From Xenoacremonium recifei (taxonomy: Eukaryota > Ascomycota > Sordariomycetes > Hypocreales > Nectriaceae): a stretch of DNA of 64,000 nt. The translations under genes and the position numbers were made by a program. Location: assembly GCA_012184525.1 (NCBI GenBank), contig WOFQ01000042.1, positions 124,001 through 188,000 of the forward strand, written 5' to 3'. The notes beneath the pieces are model-generated. The model searched no databases and was not told the origin of the DNA. It was given only the letters and a program-made list of their open reading frames with translations. Shown here one piece after another: positions 29,819 to 40,402 of the stretch (its first letter is position 1; each line of letters begins with the position of its first letter).

Positions 29819-30845
29819 TTATGAGGCGTGGCCGAAGCCTCATTGACAAGAGCGGATCGAGCTTCGGCAGGAGTAGAGGCGAGGCTTGGGTGATGGGGAT
29901 TCTCAAAGTGAACGCGATTTCGGATTCGCTGTCTGTGACCATTGCATCGTTCGTCAAGAACCGGTCTTCCGATCCCGAGCTGTCTTCTGTCTCCAAAACT
30001 TGTCGCAGATGATCCAGGGCTGTACTCGCACTGGCCTCAGGGTTCAGTGCCTCAGAGCGAGGTCCCACATGTAGTTGTCTGGTTCGAAGGTTCTCGGGGA
30101 ATGCGTCAATGATCTGTACCGATGGGGAGCGTGTGTCTCGTCGAGCGGTGGGAGATCGGCTGGGATGCAGATGAATGTGTGAATCGTCAATCTGCCTTAG
30201 CGGGAGTTCCATGTCCCGGCCGAAGCGCTAAGTCCCCGTGATAGACCATTCAAGCGCGAATCGAGACGCCAACTGTAGTCATGATGTAAATATACTCCAG
30301 GTTATCCTTCAAAATGCATTTCTTGGCAGCATCAATGGCTTGAGCTTCCACTTGTCTGACAATGCCAGTCGGACGTTTGACCTCGACCCACAGTATTTAA
30401 TAAATTAAATAAATATAAATATATCACTTTTATTAATAGGTTAAAGTAATATTTTAATAGGTAAAATAGGTGTTAAATGTTTAATAGTGAATATATATAT
30501 AAATATATCACTTTAACTCACTGGTCAAAGTAATATTTTTATCGGTAAATTAGGTGTTAAATGTTTAATAGTGAAAATGAGTATAAATATATTACTTTAA
30601 CCCGTAGGTTAAAGTAGCAAAATAGGTGGTAAATGTTTAACAGTAAAAATAAGTGTAAATATTGTGTCGGGGTTTGTCGAGAGCGTGTGGTGTTCAGGAT
30701 CGTATCTCTCCACGACCATGTCAACCCTCCGTAGGGATACGTCTTGGTGACATTTCGCAGGAGATTGTGTACAAGTCGGGTTCATTGAAGGCCGGCTGAA
30801 GTCAAGCTTGCCAGAACCTGGATGACTTGTATTCAATGTCGTCAA
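29733..30845 (-). pseudogene. Broken minus-strand gene of unknown fungal family, cut by a minisatellite
   Basis: Three readable parts run in order on the minus strand. 30845-30650 encodes a polar stretch beginning MTTLNTSHPGSGKLDF. 30396-30250 encodes LWVEVKRPTGIVRQVEAQAI and continues to TTVGVSIRA, then a TGA (30252-30250) where Trp would fit, then MVYHGD. 30212-29733 holds an acidic, Ser-rich stretch in another frame. The middle part has strong coding character and resembles a conserved segment of uncharacterised fungal proteins with VEVKRPTG..ALDAAKRC, recalled only loosely. Stops, frame changes and the AT-rich tandem repeat at 30414-30660 between parts one and two show the gene is dead. 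Confidence 0.5.
30414..30660. repeat. 84-bp AT-rich minisatellite, about three copies
   Basis: Units begin TATAAATAT at 30414, 30498 and 30582, an exact 84-base period. A partial fourth begins near 30654, because the third unit lost about 12 bases. Each unit contains GGTTAAAGTA or GGTCAAAGTA, then GGTGTTAAATGTTTAATAGT or a close variant. The array is much more AT-rich than the coding pieces on either side and interrupts a broken gene. Confidence 0.85.
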
Positions 30846-31830
30846 CGGCCTCCTCGTAACATTTTCGGAGAATGCCTGTTGCGGGTATGACGCTCATCTT
30901 AGTTTCGTGGATTGGTGAAACAAAACTCTAAAAGTGTGAGGGAAACATAAGAATACTTCGGAGAAAGCCTGAACGAAAAGTATATTGTACGATAAGTAGT
31001 GATATGATACTTCCCATACCTCAAAGCTCGAGGCTAGGTCGTCACTTTATAGGGAGGGCCGTGGCCAAAGGCATTTGATCAAGACAAACCGCAGGGAGAT
31101 CCTTGACGCTGCCATGGCAGGCCCGCGCAGAGGCCCGAATTGATGGTTCATTCGATGCTTTGGCCGAGTTCAGATCAACTTATAGATATAACCGCCCGTG
31201 ACGATATGCAGACCCAACGAGGGACCCAAACGCTTAACTGTTGGATAAGGTGTCAATATAACTCAAACAGACGGTTTGAAAATAGCATGACCGCCGAGAT
31301 CAAAATCAAATGCAGCGTTTAGGGGATATTTGGGTTGTCGCGCGAGTGAAGAGAATTGCTACGCGCGCGTATCTAGCGGTCCAGAAATGGCAAGGAATAT
31401 TTTTAGAATGATCTGGGAATGCCTGATTTGCATTATGTGCCCTTATCTTCTTGGTTTCCTGGAAGCAACATCATGAGTGCTTAATCGGTGTTTTCGCGTG
31501 TTGCGTAACAGGGGCAGGAATGACACATCCACGCCTCCGCGTCTTAGTACTAGAACCCGGCTCGTGACTCAAAATGCGATGTCAATGAACGAAAAATACC
31601 GTAATTTATTGGGGTTGGGGGAAAAGTTCCTCCGTTAGGACGATGACCCTCTCAAGCTAAGACGATCTCCGGGAACGGAGTGGGGGCTTGGAGAACATAA
31701 ACTTGTAAAGATCTTCTCAAAGCAAAGTGTTTTTTCTCAACTTATTCTATCTGGAAGATAAAGCCCTTTGCCTACGGCTGCCAACTCCCTTCAAGGCAAA
31801 CTACTGATCGATAGCGAAGTGGTCGAAAAC
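30846..31830. other. Intergenic, no gene seen
   Basis: Upstream of the DHA2 transporter. No coding frame with recognisable product. Leader sequence from about 31730. Confidence 0.35.
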
Positions 31831-33571
31831 ATGGCCACACTCACCCTAACCGAGGCGACAGCTATACAAGCAAGACCCGTGCCTCTCCTTAGTGAACCGG
31901 AACCAACTCCTATCCCGACGGAAACCGAGCCTATCGCAGCCTTCGAGACCGACTCGCATGAGCCTATATCCAAGGCGAGAACATTAGTGGTCATATGTTC
32001 CGTGACGTTCATCACGGGGATTGGTTCGCTCCTCAATGGTGTTATTACAGTCTGCCTGCCAACAATGGTGGGAGACATACAGATCGCACCTGGTCTGCTC
32101 CTCTGGTGAATCCTTTCCTGTCGCGATGATAAGTCAATGGGACTAACTAATGATCTCCAAGGCCTGCGTCCGTATCCGCTCTTACGTGTGGCTGTACTTT
32201 GCTACTCTGCGGTGCTATGGCTGATTTATTCGGTGCGCGTCGATTATACCTCCTGGGCTGTTTTTGCCAATCTGTCGTTACCCTAGTTGCTGGGTTCTCT
32301 CAAACCGGCACTCAAATCATTGTATACCGCGCCTTCGCAGGCATTAGTATCTCAATGTGTCTTCCCTCTTCGGTCAGCTTGATCACAAACTTTTTCCCAC
32401 CGGGAAAACGACGAAACATTGCGTTTGCGTCGATGGGAAGTGGGCAACCTGTTGGCTTCGCCATTGGCTTGTCGCTTGGCGGTGTCTTTGCGGATACGAT
32501 TGGATGGAGATGGTTCGCACCCTTCAAAACTATCCTTACAGGATTGAAGCTAATGGAAGAAGGCCGTTTTATTTAGCCGCTGCTCTCAACACAATCGCGT
32601 TCGGCTTAGCATTTCGCTTTCTCCCCGTCATCGGAGACAACAAAACGGTCACTTGGCAACGGTTCTTGGCTGAGGTTGATGTTGTCGGGGTTCTATTGGC
32701 AAGCTCTTCGTTGTCGATGTTCTCATATGTCCTCGCGTAAGTGGCTGCGATGTCACGCCATAAGATTGAAGTTATTAATTTCGACAACAGGGTTATCACG
32801 GATGACGCCGCGAGCTTTACTTCGCCAACGAATATCGTCCTTTTTATTCTTTCGGTCCTCGCCTTCACTGCGTTCGTCTTTTGGTGTGGGCGCCAGGAGA
32901 AATTGAACCGACCTGCTATTATCCCTAACTCATTATGGAAGAATGGAGTTTTTAGTAGCATATGTTTCAGTGTTTTCTTGACATTGGGAGCGTTCAATGC
33001 TACAGAAACCTTCATCTCATTCTTCTTCCAGTACATACAAGGATTATCGCCAATGATGGCCTCTGTATCATTACTACCATCAGCCGTCGGTGGTCTGACA
33101 GCGAGTCTGCTGATAGGTATGTTAGTCCATCGGACAAGAGCGGACTCCTTGTCCTTCGCATCTGTCGCACTCGCAAGCGTGACACCACTTCTAATGGCCA
33201 TTGTCCATCCTAAATGGAGCTACTGGATCTGCATATTTCCAGCCCTCTTTTTCAATGCCGTCGGCGCCGATGCCCTCTTCACAATTTCCAACCTTTTAAT
33301 CACATCTTTATTCCCAGCCCGCACTCAAGGCGTTGCTGGTGGGGTATACAACACTCTTGCGCAGATTGGAAAGAGTTTTGGGATTGCGTGTGGAGGAGCT
33401 GTCGCTGGCTCTATTACCAGGAGGCATGAAGGAGATCAAAGTGGCAAAGATGCGAAGTTGCAGGGCTATAGGGCTGCTTTCTGGTTCTGCTTTGCACTAT
33501 ATGGGCCTGTTCTGCTGGTCATCATATGGGGGCTCCGGCGAATTGGCAAAGTTGGCAAGAAGCAGGATTAA
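31831..33571 (+). CDS. MFS drug transporter, DHA2 family (14 TM)
   Basis: Four exons: 31831-32105, 32162-32512, 32563-32736 and 32791-33571; introns of 56, 50 and 54 bases. Product 526 residues. The second intron has a less common donor, GTTCGC, but a good branch site (GCTAAT) and acceptor (AAG), and its removal joins GWRW to PFYLAAALN exactly as the family requires; without it the frame stops. Motifs: motif A as GAMADLFGARR, the DHA2 region GQPVGFAIGLSLGGVF, and 14 hydrophobic segments. Such proteins export drugs, toxins or basic compounds. It is convergent with a DHA1 transporter. Upstream in-frame codons exist, but the first ATG is at 31831. Confidence 0.87.
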
Positions 33572-33951
33572 TCAGACTTGAGCAGATGGTCGAAGACCGT
33601 CAGACATGCACATCCATATTAAATTAACTGCAAAAAGCAAAGTTTTAATATAGCCATCGAGAACGTAGAATGCTTTTTCCAACGAATGCCCAAAGTATAT
33701 TGTCAGTGAATTATTATACACACGTATTAAGAAATCTAAGTATAAGACCCGATGATGGGCTTGCGCAGGTTGGTACAGCTGTGTAGGGGCTTGGTAACAT
33801 TCGTAACTCCCAATATGTACAAAAGAAATATTTTGCTTGAAATGCAACCGGGCCCGAGGCCCATGTTGCTCTGAGACTTTGAGCCATTAATCCAACCACG
33901 TAGTGTGACATTACTCATGTCTGAGCCTCTCTTCATTCTGTGCTCTTTGCA
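33572..33951. other. Intergenic between convergent transporters
   Basis: About 380 bases of 3' flanks. No gene or repeat seen. Confidence 0.4.
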
Positions 33952-35823
33952 CTAACCGAAAGACTTTCTAGTGTTGACTCGATCAATGTCGTAGGGGTTG
34001 CCATCGTATCCCGATTGGATGGAGCTGTGGCTGCGGATAGATGCACGGGAGCGTGAGGCCCGGGAATGCGAGCCGATGGAGTCACGGCGGCCGCGTGAAT
34101 GCGTCGCGGCTATGGGAGTAAAGTAGGGCTCTTCGTCCGCAATGTCACACTCTTCACCAGCGTCCTGCTCAGTCTGCACTGTGCCACTATCACCAACCAC
34201 GGTCTTCTCTGTATCCTCACCCTCCGCCTGCTCTACTATATGCTGTGATGCCTGGAGTCTCCTCATGAAAGCATCAGACTCGGCGGCGAACTTGCAGCGA
34301 GCGCGGATAGCGGGGCCGTACTTGTAGAAGAGGAAGGGAAACGGGAGACAGGCCAGCGCAAGGAAGGCTGGAATAGACGACGCCCAGTGAATACCGAGAG
34401 AAGAGTACATGTAACTTGTGAACAGTGGGAAGGCCGCCCCAAAGCATGAACGGAGGACAGAGTTGGCGGCCAAGACTGAGGCGGCAAAAATGGTGTATGC
34501 GTCGACGAGGTAGTTCATGATGCTAAGGAACACGAGGACCATCCCGAACCCGAAGGGGACACCGGCCGCGATACTGGCCATCCAATGAATCGAAGGATAA
34601 TTGGTCCAGGCAAACCAGAAAAGGCCAATAGGGAGGGCAAAAGACCCGACAATTGCGGGAGGGAGCCGGGCCTCGGGTGGTGCGAATCCGTCGCTCTCCT
34701 CCTGCGCCCGAATATACCGCTGGTTAACGGGAATCGTGTAAGCGATGGCAAAAAGCATGCCCACCAAGATGCCCAGAAACGCAAGACCGCCAATGCCCTG
34801 GTTCCAGCCGCGGTCCTGCTGATACACTATAGGAAAGGCAGCGAACATCATGTACAAGGTCCCGTAGATGATGGCCATGTAAATGGATAAGAGGAGAACG
34901 ATGGGTTCCTTAAACAGGAGGATCCAGGGTCGCGATAGGGCAGTTTTGAGTGCGTCCATAAGCGTTGTCTTGCCGCGGTCACTGTCGAGCTTGCTGATGT
35001 ATACCTTGCCCGTGATCTTGGACAATTTTGCAGCGCGTTTGCGTAGAAGAACGGGGGCATACGTTTCGGGCACGAGGAGAGTGCCAATGATCCAGCACAC
35101 CCCAGTAAAAGCAGCCAAGAAGCCCATCACCCACCTCCATCCAGCATTCATGCCCAAGAAGCCGCCGATCACGGGTCCGAGAGTTGGGCCCAAAAATGGT
35201 GCAGCAGCAAAGATAGCCATGGCCAGACCTCGCTGCGACGCATGGAACATGTCAGCGATGATACCGCCCGCATTCGTTAAGGGCGACGAGCCAAACGCTC
35301 CGGCGAAGAAACGAAGGATTGTCAAAGTCCAGGCGTTCTGTGAACCCGCACAGCCGGCGTTGAAAGCGGTCAACGCGGCATATGTCCCGAAGAACAGCAC
35401 CTGGCGGCCGAACAGCTCGCTGAGCGGCGCCCACAACAACGGACCGATGGCAAACCCCAGAACGAAGAGGGATACACCTAATGTTGCGACTTCATCGCTG
35501 ATGTCGAATTGCGCCATGATGTCGATGATGCCTCCCGTGTAGGCAGAGGATATCAGGGCAACGGCCAGGGTGGCGAAGGCGACAGTCATGGTGATGAACC
35601 ATTTTGTGACGTTGTCCCAGTTCATAGGATATCGAGGGTCATCAGGAATCCATTCGACTAGGTAAGGATCTTCCTCTGTGCCAGAGCCGCAATATTTGTA
35701 GTTTTCGACCTCAGGAGTGATGCCGGCCTGGTCCATGACTCTCCGCCAGTAGGGGATGTTAGTCGGTCTAACCGGCTCGACAGTGTCGCGATCCTCGTCA
35801 TCGCAGCCGTTTGAAGCCGTCAT
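33952..35823 (-). CDS. MFS multidrug antiporter, DHA1 family, large form
   Basis: Intronless, 623 residues, long for the family because of a ~90-residue N-terminal and a ~90-residue C-terminal cytoplasmic tail. DPRYPMNWDNVTKW before the first segment is the usual DHA1 signature. Motif A is WAPLSELFGRQ and the antiporter motif C is FLGPTLGPVIGGFLG. The C-terminal tail is acidic, then rich in SRASRSRASIRSHSS, a probable phosphoregulated region. It should export drugs or fungicide-like compounds at the plasma membrane, as related yeast Flr1 and fungal Mdr proteins do; the substrate is not predictable. A perfect TCCGCGGA palindrome is 377 bases before the start. ATG 35823 gives the full signature region. 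Confidence 0.9.
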   Translation of the reverse strand: MTASNGCDDEDRDTVEPVRPTNIPYWRRVMDQAGITPEVENYKYCGSGTEEDPYLVEWIPDDPRYPMNWDNVTKWFITMTVAFATLAVALISSAYTGGIIDIMAQFDISDEVATLGVSLFVLGFAIGPLLWAPLSELFGRQVLFFGTYAALTAFNAGCAGSQNAWTLTILRFFAGAFGSSPLTNAGGIIADMFHASQRGLAMAIFAAAPFLGPTLGPVIGGFLGMNAGWRWVMGFLAAFTGVCWIIGTLLVPETYAPVLLRKRAAKLSKITGKVYISKLDSDRGKTTLMDALKTALSRPWILLFKEPIVLLLSIYMAIIYGTLYMMFAAFPIVYQQDRGWNQGIGGLAFLGILVGMLFAIAYTIPVNQRYIRAQEESDGFAPPEARLPPAIVGSFALPIGLFWFAWTNYPSIHWMASIAAGVPFGFGMVLVFLSIMNYLVDAYTIFAASVLAANSVLRSCFGAAFPLFTSYMYSSLGIHWASSIPAFLALACLPFPFLFYKYGPAIRARCKFAAESDAFMRRLQASQHIVEQAEGEDTEKTVVGDSGTVQTEQDAGEECDIADEEPYFTPIAATHSRGRRDSIGSHSRASRSRASIRSHSSIQSGYDGNPYDIDRVNTRKSFG

Positions 35824-36502
35824 GGTGTTTGTAACAGTCTCTTTACTATGAGCTGCTTGTGTTTCCGACGTCGCCGGGGCTAACGAAGAATATTTGGTCT
35901 TGTTCGAAAGGGGTCGTCAGAGCGCGCGGGCAATATCATAGGCGAATTGACAGCGGTGGTCGATGTAACTGCGCATCCGTTGTCGTCGCGATTGACTGCG
36001 ACAACTAGAGAAAGGAATGAGAGAATAGAAGAGAAAGAAGAATGAGAAGAACAAGAAGACGCTTGCGTCATACAGAGATGTTTCGGGAGACCTGGGTCGT
36101 TGAGTCAGGAGAGCCCAGGCCGCTCGTGTTGTCTACTTGGCTGACACGCCGCGGCGCCGAAAGACGCGGTCTCGCGGGCATTCGGCATTTCCGTTGACCT
36201 CCGCGGACGCGCCGATAGGCCGACGAACCACCGCACCTCCGGGCCGGCCGGTTCAAGCATAACAAACTTCTTCCAATGAAAGAGGACACCTCTGACAATT
36301 AATACATGTACCCTAGGCTACTTAATTTCATAGTAAATAATAATAAAATCCACCAGCGACTTAGAGTCTGAACGCCAAGTAGTGTCTTAAGCGTGCAGGG
36401 AGAAATGCTTCGTAGTCATTGTCAATAACCCTCCCTAGGCTAACACTCTCACCTCAAATTCCTTATGAAATCGATTATTTGATGAGCTTAACATGGCCTT
36501 GG
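35824..36502. promoter_or_regulatory. Promoter of the large DHA1 transporter, GC-rich with PDRE palindrome
   Basis: TCCGCGGA at 36200-36207, identical to the yeast PDRE bound by Pdr1/Pdr3, in a markedly GC-rich block (36150-36250) that also contains CCGCGG and GGCCGGCCGG palindromic words. A purine-rich GAGAAAGAAG tract lies at 36010-36060. Beyond 36300 the sequence is AT-rich without features. Confidence 0.4.
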
Positions 36503-38134
36503 TCACTCAAATGGACTAAACTTCTTTAAATATGCCCATGCTTCCTCATTATCCCTTTCCAAAATTCGTTGGTGTCTCTCACTTCGTACCTTGATGGTAC
36601 ATTTGAACTCTTGTGGCCGAATATTGAAGCCCTCCGTATAGGCGAAAGTGTCATAGTGTTTTCCCTTAATTGGCAAGATGTCGTAGGCCCATAGAAGTTT
36701 TGCAAGGGAAATGAATAACGAACGAGTAGCGAGACCAGCCCCAGGGCAGATGCGGCGCCCCCAACCAAACGAGGAATGCCCGCTGCGAGAAGGGTGTGGC
36801 TTCCCCAAAAGAGTATCCGAGTTTTGACTTTTTGCCTCGAGATTCGCTTCAAGGAATCGGCTTGGGTCAAATAGGTGTGGGTTCGGATAATATTGCTCAT
36901 TTAGGTTGATAGCCCAAGAATTGCCAAGAATTGTGGTACCTGTCGGGATGAAGTAACCATTATAATAACCATCTTCAGTTGAGGCATGCGGTGTGCCCCC
37001 CAAGACGGCAACAGGTCGCCATCGGAGGACTTCTTTGACAAGGGCATTCATGTATGGAAGGTTCTCCTCGTCCATGAAGGTTGGGGATCTGTCGAATCCA
37101 ATTACTGCGTCTAACTCAGCATGGGCAGCTTGTAGTGCTTGAGGATGTGTAATCAGGGCCAAAAAGGCTGTGCAGAGGGTAGAGGCGGTAGTGTCGGAAC
37201 CAGCCCCAAATAGAGATGCCGGGATAAAGGAGAAATCTCGATCCGATAGTGGAATATCAGACTTCTCCCTCGCCTCCAACAAGAGTTTGCAAAGAGAGTC
37301 AGGAACTGCGTCTAGGTTGTTGCCTGCCTTGGCACTCGCGATATCTTCGCGCACCAAATTGATGAGGGCCATATTCGCAGCAGCTTCCTCTCTCCCATGT
37401 TCCTTAATCTCCCGCTTCCACGGCGCAAGGGCGTCTGGAATGTACTTCAGTGCAGGGATTGCTTCTACAAGGTACTTCCCTGGTACGTTCAGCGAGGCCG
37501 AGTAATGCATAAAGCGGAAGCGCTGGTGGATTATGCCAGCGTTGAGCGAGTCAATACGGTGGCCGTAAGCAACGCAGAACACAACGCTGGAGGTGAAGGT
37601 CTCGATTGACTTGACCCAGGCATCAGGCGCTTGCAGCAATCTGAAAGCCAGGCGCGCGGCCTCGGCTTCCTGCACGGGCTTGTAGAGCTGCAATGCCTTT
37701 GGTGAAAGGGCAAGATGTAACAGCTTTCGCCGAACACTCCAGCTTTTCCCGTATGGCTGCACGAGGATCGAAGCACCATCCCACAGTATCTCGCCCATAG
37801 CAACCATGCGTGGCCGAGAAGAGTATTTGGAGCTTCTACCTTCCATCAGGTCTGAGGCGATGACCGGGTCCGAGATGACGACAACTGGCTGACGGCCAAT
37901 CCACACGGTGAACATGGGGCCGTAGATCTGGGCCCAAGCCTGGAATTGGATCCAGGGTTTGGACTTTGCCATCTGGAGCTTGTTGCCAAGAAATGGTAGT
38001 GGCGTCGGGCCAGGTGGCATACGAAGCCATATCGAAACATCGTATGCTAGCACGAAAGTTGGAGGTATGAAGAGCAGGACAAGCCACACGTACAGAGGCC
38101 AACCACTTGGGGACAGATAGCTGGTCAGTGCCAT
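36503..38134 (-). CDS. Cytochrome P450 monooxygenase
   Basis: Intronless, 543 residues, full length. An N-terminal membrane anchor (residues about 12-32) is followed by the Pro-rich hinge MPPGPTPLPFLGN. The I-helix oxygen-binding motif is GAGSDTTAS, the K-helix ExxR is EVLRWRP, and the heme-binding loop is FGWGRRICPG with the axial Cys463. It is thus an ER-anchored class II enzyme needing P450 reductase. The general layout resembles OrdA-like (O-methylsterigmatocystin oxidoreductase-related) fungal P450s, but no polyketide or other scaffold gene is nearby. Xenobiotic or phenolic oxidation is therefore as likely as secondary metabolism. It is 466 bases downstream of the arylsulfatase gene on the same strand. 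Confidence 0.92.
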   Translation of the reverse strand: MALTSYLSPSGWPLYVWLVLLFIPPTFVLAYDVSIWLRMPPGPTPLPFLGNKLQMAKSKPWIQFQAWAQIYGPMFTVWIGRQPVVVISDPVIASDLMEGRSSKYSSRPRMVAMGEILWDGASILVQPYGKSWSVRRKLLHLALSPKALQLYKPVQEAEAARLAFRLLQAPDAWVKSIETFTSSVVFCVAYGHRIDSLNAGIIHQRFRFMHYSASLNVPGKYLVEAIPALKYIPDALAPWKREIKEHGREEAAANMALINLVREDIASAKAGNNLDAVPDSLCKLLLEAREKSDIPLSDRDFSFIPASLFGAGSDTTASTLCTAFLALITHPQALQAAHAELDAVIGFDRSPTFMDEENLPYMNALVKEVLRWRPVAVLGGTPHASTEDGYYNGYFIPTGTTILGNSWAINLNEQYYPNPHLFDPSRFLEANLEAKSQNSDTLLGKPHPSRSGHSSFGWGRRICPGAGLATRSLFISLAKLLWAYDILPIKGKHYDTFAYTEGFNIRPQEFKCTIKVRSERHQRILERDNEEAWAYLKKFSPFE

Positions 38135-38600
38135 TTTCTTCGCCTGTTATGTGGTGAGACCTTGCTATACTGACAACAATGCAAGAAATGAGATGTGAAG
38201 TAAGCTGGGTAGCAGCCCGCTAGACTTAAGAGAGCTTCTGGCGATGGAGAGGTATTTATGATTACTTCAGCTTGTATACGGTTCCCCGCGTTCTGAGGCA
38301 GTGCGGGGAAGCAGGCATCAATCAGGTAGATGCTGCTTCGGTAAATGTTTCGGTAAATCGCCAGCCCTCTCAATGGCGATCCTTCAATGGGTCTAAGTTA
38401 AGCGATGGCCTGAAGTGCAGGATTCAACTTCTCTTGCTTCTAGGCTTATGCGGACTGTCCCGCCACTCATCAACCTCGTTGGACGTGCTCAAACTGTACT
38501 CTTAACTAGTCAACTTGGGATGGGAAGAATGCTTCACGTGCTGTCTCAGAATCCAATACTATTGGGAATTTAGGCTTCTGTCATAAATCTGACTTCGAGT
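38135..38600. other. Intergenic, promoter of the P450
   Basis: Between the arylsulfatase stop and the P450 start, same strand. No gene seen. A short near-duplication, GGTAAATGTTTCGGTAAAT, lies at about 38339-38357. Confidence 0.4.
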
Positions 38601-40402
38601 TTAAACTATGTCCTCTAAGTCACTTCCCGTCCACTCCTCCTCTTGATATGCATACGCACTTTCAACCGTCTTGATATCTACAACGCCGTGCCTCTTTGCG
38701 TAGTTTCTCCAATGCTGCAGCATCTCATCAAACTTCTCTGGTTCTGCGTATCGAATATCGATATCTTCCGCGGGATCCTGCTTCAGGTTATGCATCTCCC
38801 ACTCGCCAGTTCCCCAAGGAGGTGGCAAACGAACAATCTTATATGATCCCTTTCTCAGCGCTTGGCGACCTAGGAATTCCCAACCAGTGATGGTATCTTC
38901 ACCGTGAATTTGTTCGGCCTCTCCTTGCATGTACTTATTCCAGCTCTTTCCCAACATTGATTCTACGGGTTTCCCTTTATACTCTACCCCAGGGTGTTCT
39001 ACCTTAGCCAATTCCAAGATTGTTGGCAGAATGTCCATGATAGTGCAGTAATCATGGCTAATCACTCCCTGTCGCTTCCACTTTGGGTAGCGAACAAGGG
39101 AACAGACACGGATTCCACCTTGGTGGGTGAAGAACTTGTACAATTTGCTGGGTGCTGTGCCAACTTGTGCCCACTTGTTCCCGTACCAACAATAGGAATC
39201 TGGTGCGCCAAGATTGTCGAGGGAGTTATTGAAATACTTGACGAAACCGGGCATCACATTGCGATTGACTGGGGCCGCTTCCAGCATTGTGCCCTCTGCT
39301 CCATTGTCTGACATGAAAAAGACAATGGTGTTATCCAACTGCCCAGTCGTCTCGAGATAGTTAAGCACGCGACCGATGTTCCAGTCCATGCGCTCTACCA
39401 TGCCTGCGAAAACCTCCATCTTTCGAGAGGACCGCGCTCGTGCGACTTCGTCTCGTTCCTCCCAGAGTCTGTTCGACATTCGTTTAGGGTATTTGAGAAA
39501 CGGGGCAGGTTTGATATCCCTAGGAATGAAGCCGAGCTCCTTGAGCCTTTCAATTCGCTCAGCTCGGATCTTCTCGGGACCACTGTCGTACCGCCCATGG
39601 TACTTTTGAATGTAGTCTTTAGAGACTTGAAGGGGGAAATGAGGTGCCTGGAAGGGAAGATAGGCAAAGAAAGGCCGCTTATCGTCTGTGGGTTGATCCT
39701 TTAGATAGCCCAGAAGTCGGTCCGTGAAGTAATCGGAAGAGTAGTAATCTTTGGGCAGCTTATCGAGCCATTCATATTCTTCCATGTACATACCACCCAT
39801 TCCTCCGCGAATCATGGGCTTGTACTTGTAATCCTCAGGCTCAAGCTCCGGTTCCCATCCATGATGGTTGCCGCCACCAAGCATCATGGTGAAGGATTTC
39901 TCAAAACCGCGTGCCTTTGGAGAATGCTCTTTGGTTGATCCAAGATGCCATTTTCCAGCCATTATGTTGTAGTATCCCGCATCTCTCAATAACTCAGGCA
40001 TAGTGACAACCCTGTATGTTCTCTAATTAGAATATGACTTTGAACTCTTGGTATAGAATGGCCTCCTTCATGACCAACATAACCCCTGATTACATACCTG
40101 TTGCTGAGGTGGCCAAGATAAGCTGGCTGATCTTTCAGCTCTGGTATGGTATATTTACCCACATGAAACTCGGGGATTGTCCCAAGTCCAGACAGGTGAG
40201 CACTTGTGCCTGTCATGAGCATGGAACGCGAAGGAGAACATGCTGGAGACGCTTGAAAGTCACTAAAACGAACTCCTGAGTTGCCAAGTTTGTCGATATT
40301 GGGTGTCTGAATCTCGCCTCCAAAGCAACCTGGATCTGTGAAACCCAGATCATCAGCAACGATGATGAGGATATTAGGTCTATCTTCGTTGGGTTCCACC
40401 AT
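38601..40402 (-). CDS. Arylsulfatase, bacterial PAS-like type
   Basis: Two exons on the minus strand, 40402-40098 and 40011-38601, around an 86-base intron (GTATGT..CAG) that falls between HLSNR and VVTMPELLRDAGYYN. Product 571 residues, no signal peptide. The sulfatase signature C-x-P-S-R is ACSPSRSMLMTG with Cys55, the residue converted to formylglycine. Metal ligands Asp17 and Asp18 lie in IIVADDLGF. FGGEIQTPNIDKL and AGKWHLG continue the family pattern. The layout and spacing are like the cytosolic Pseudomonas arylsulfatase rather than secreted animal enzymes. It releases sulfate from sulfate esters, useful in sulfur starvation. Divergent from a sugar transporter. Distant bacterial origin is plausible but such genes are widespread in moulds. 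Confidence 0.9.
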
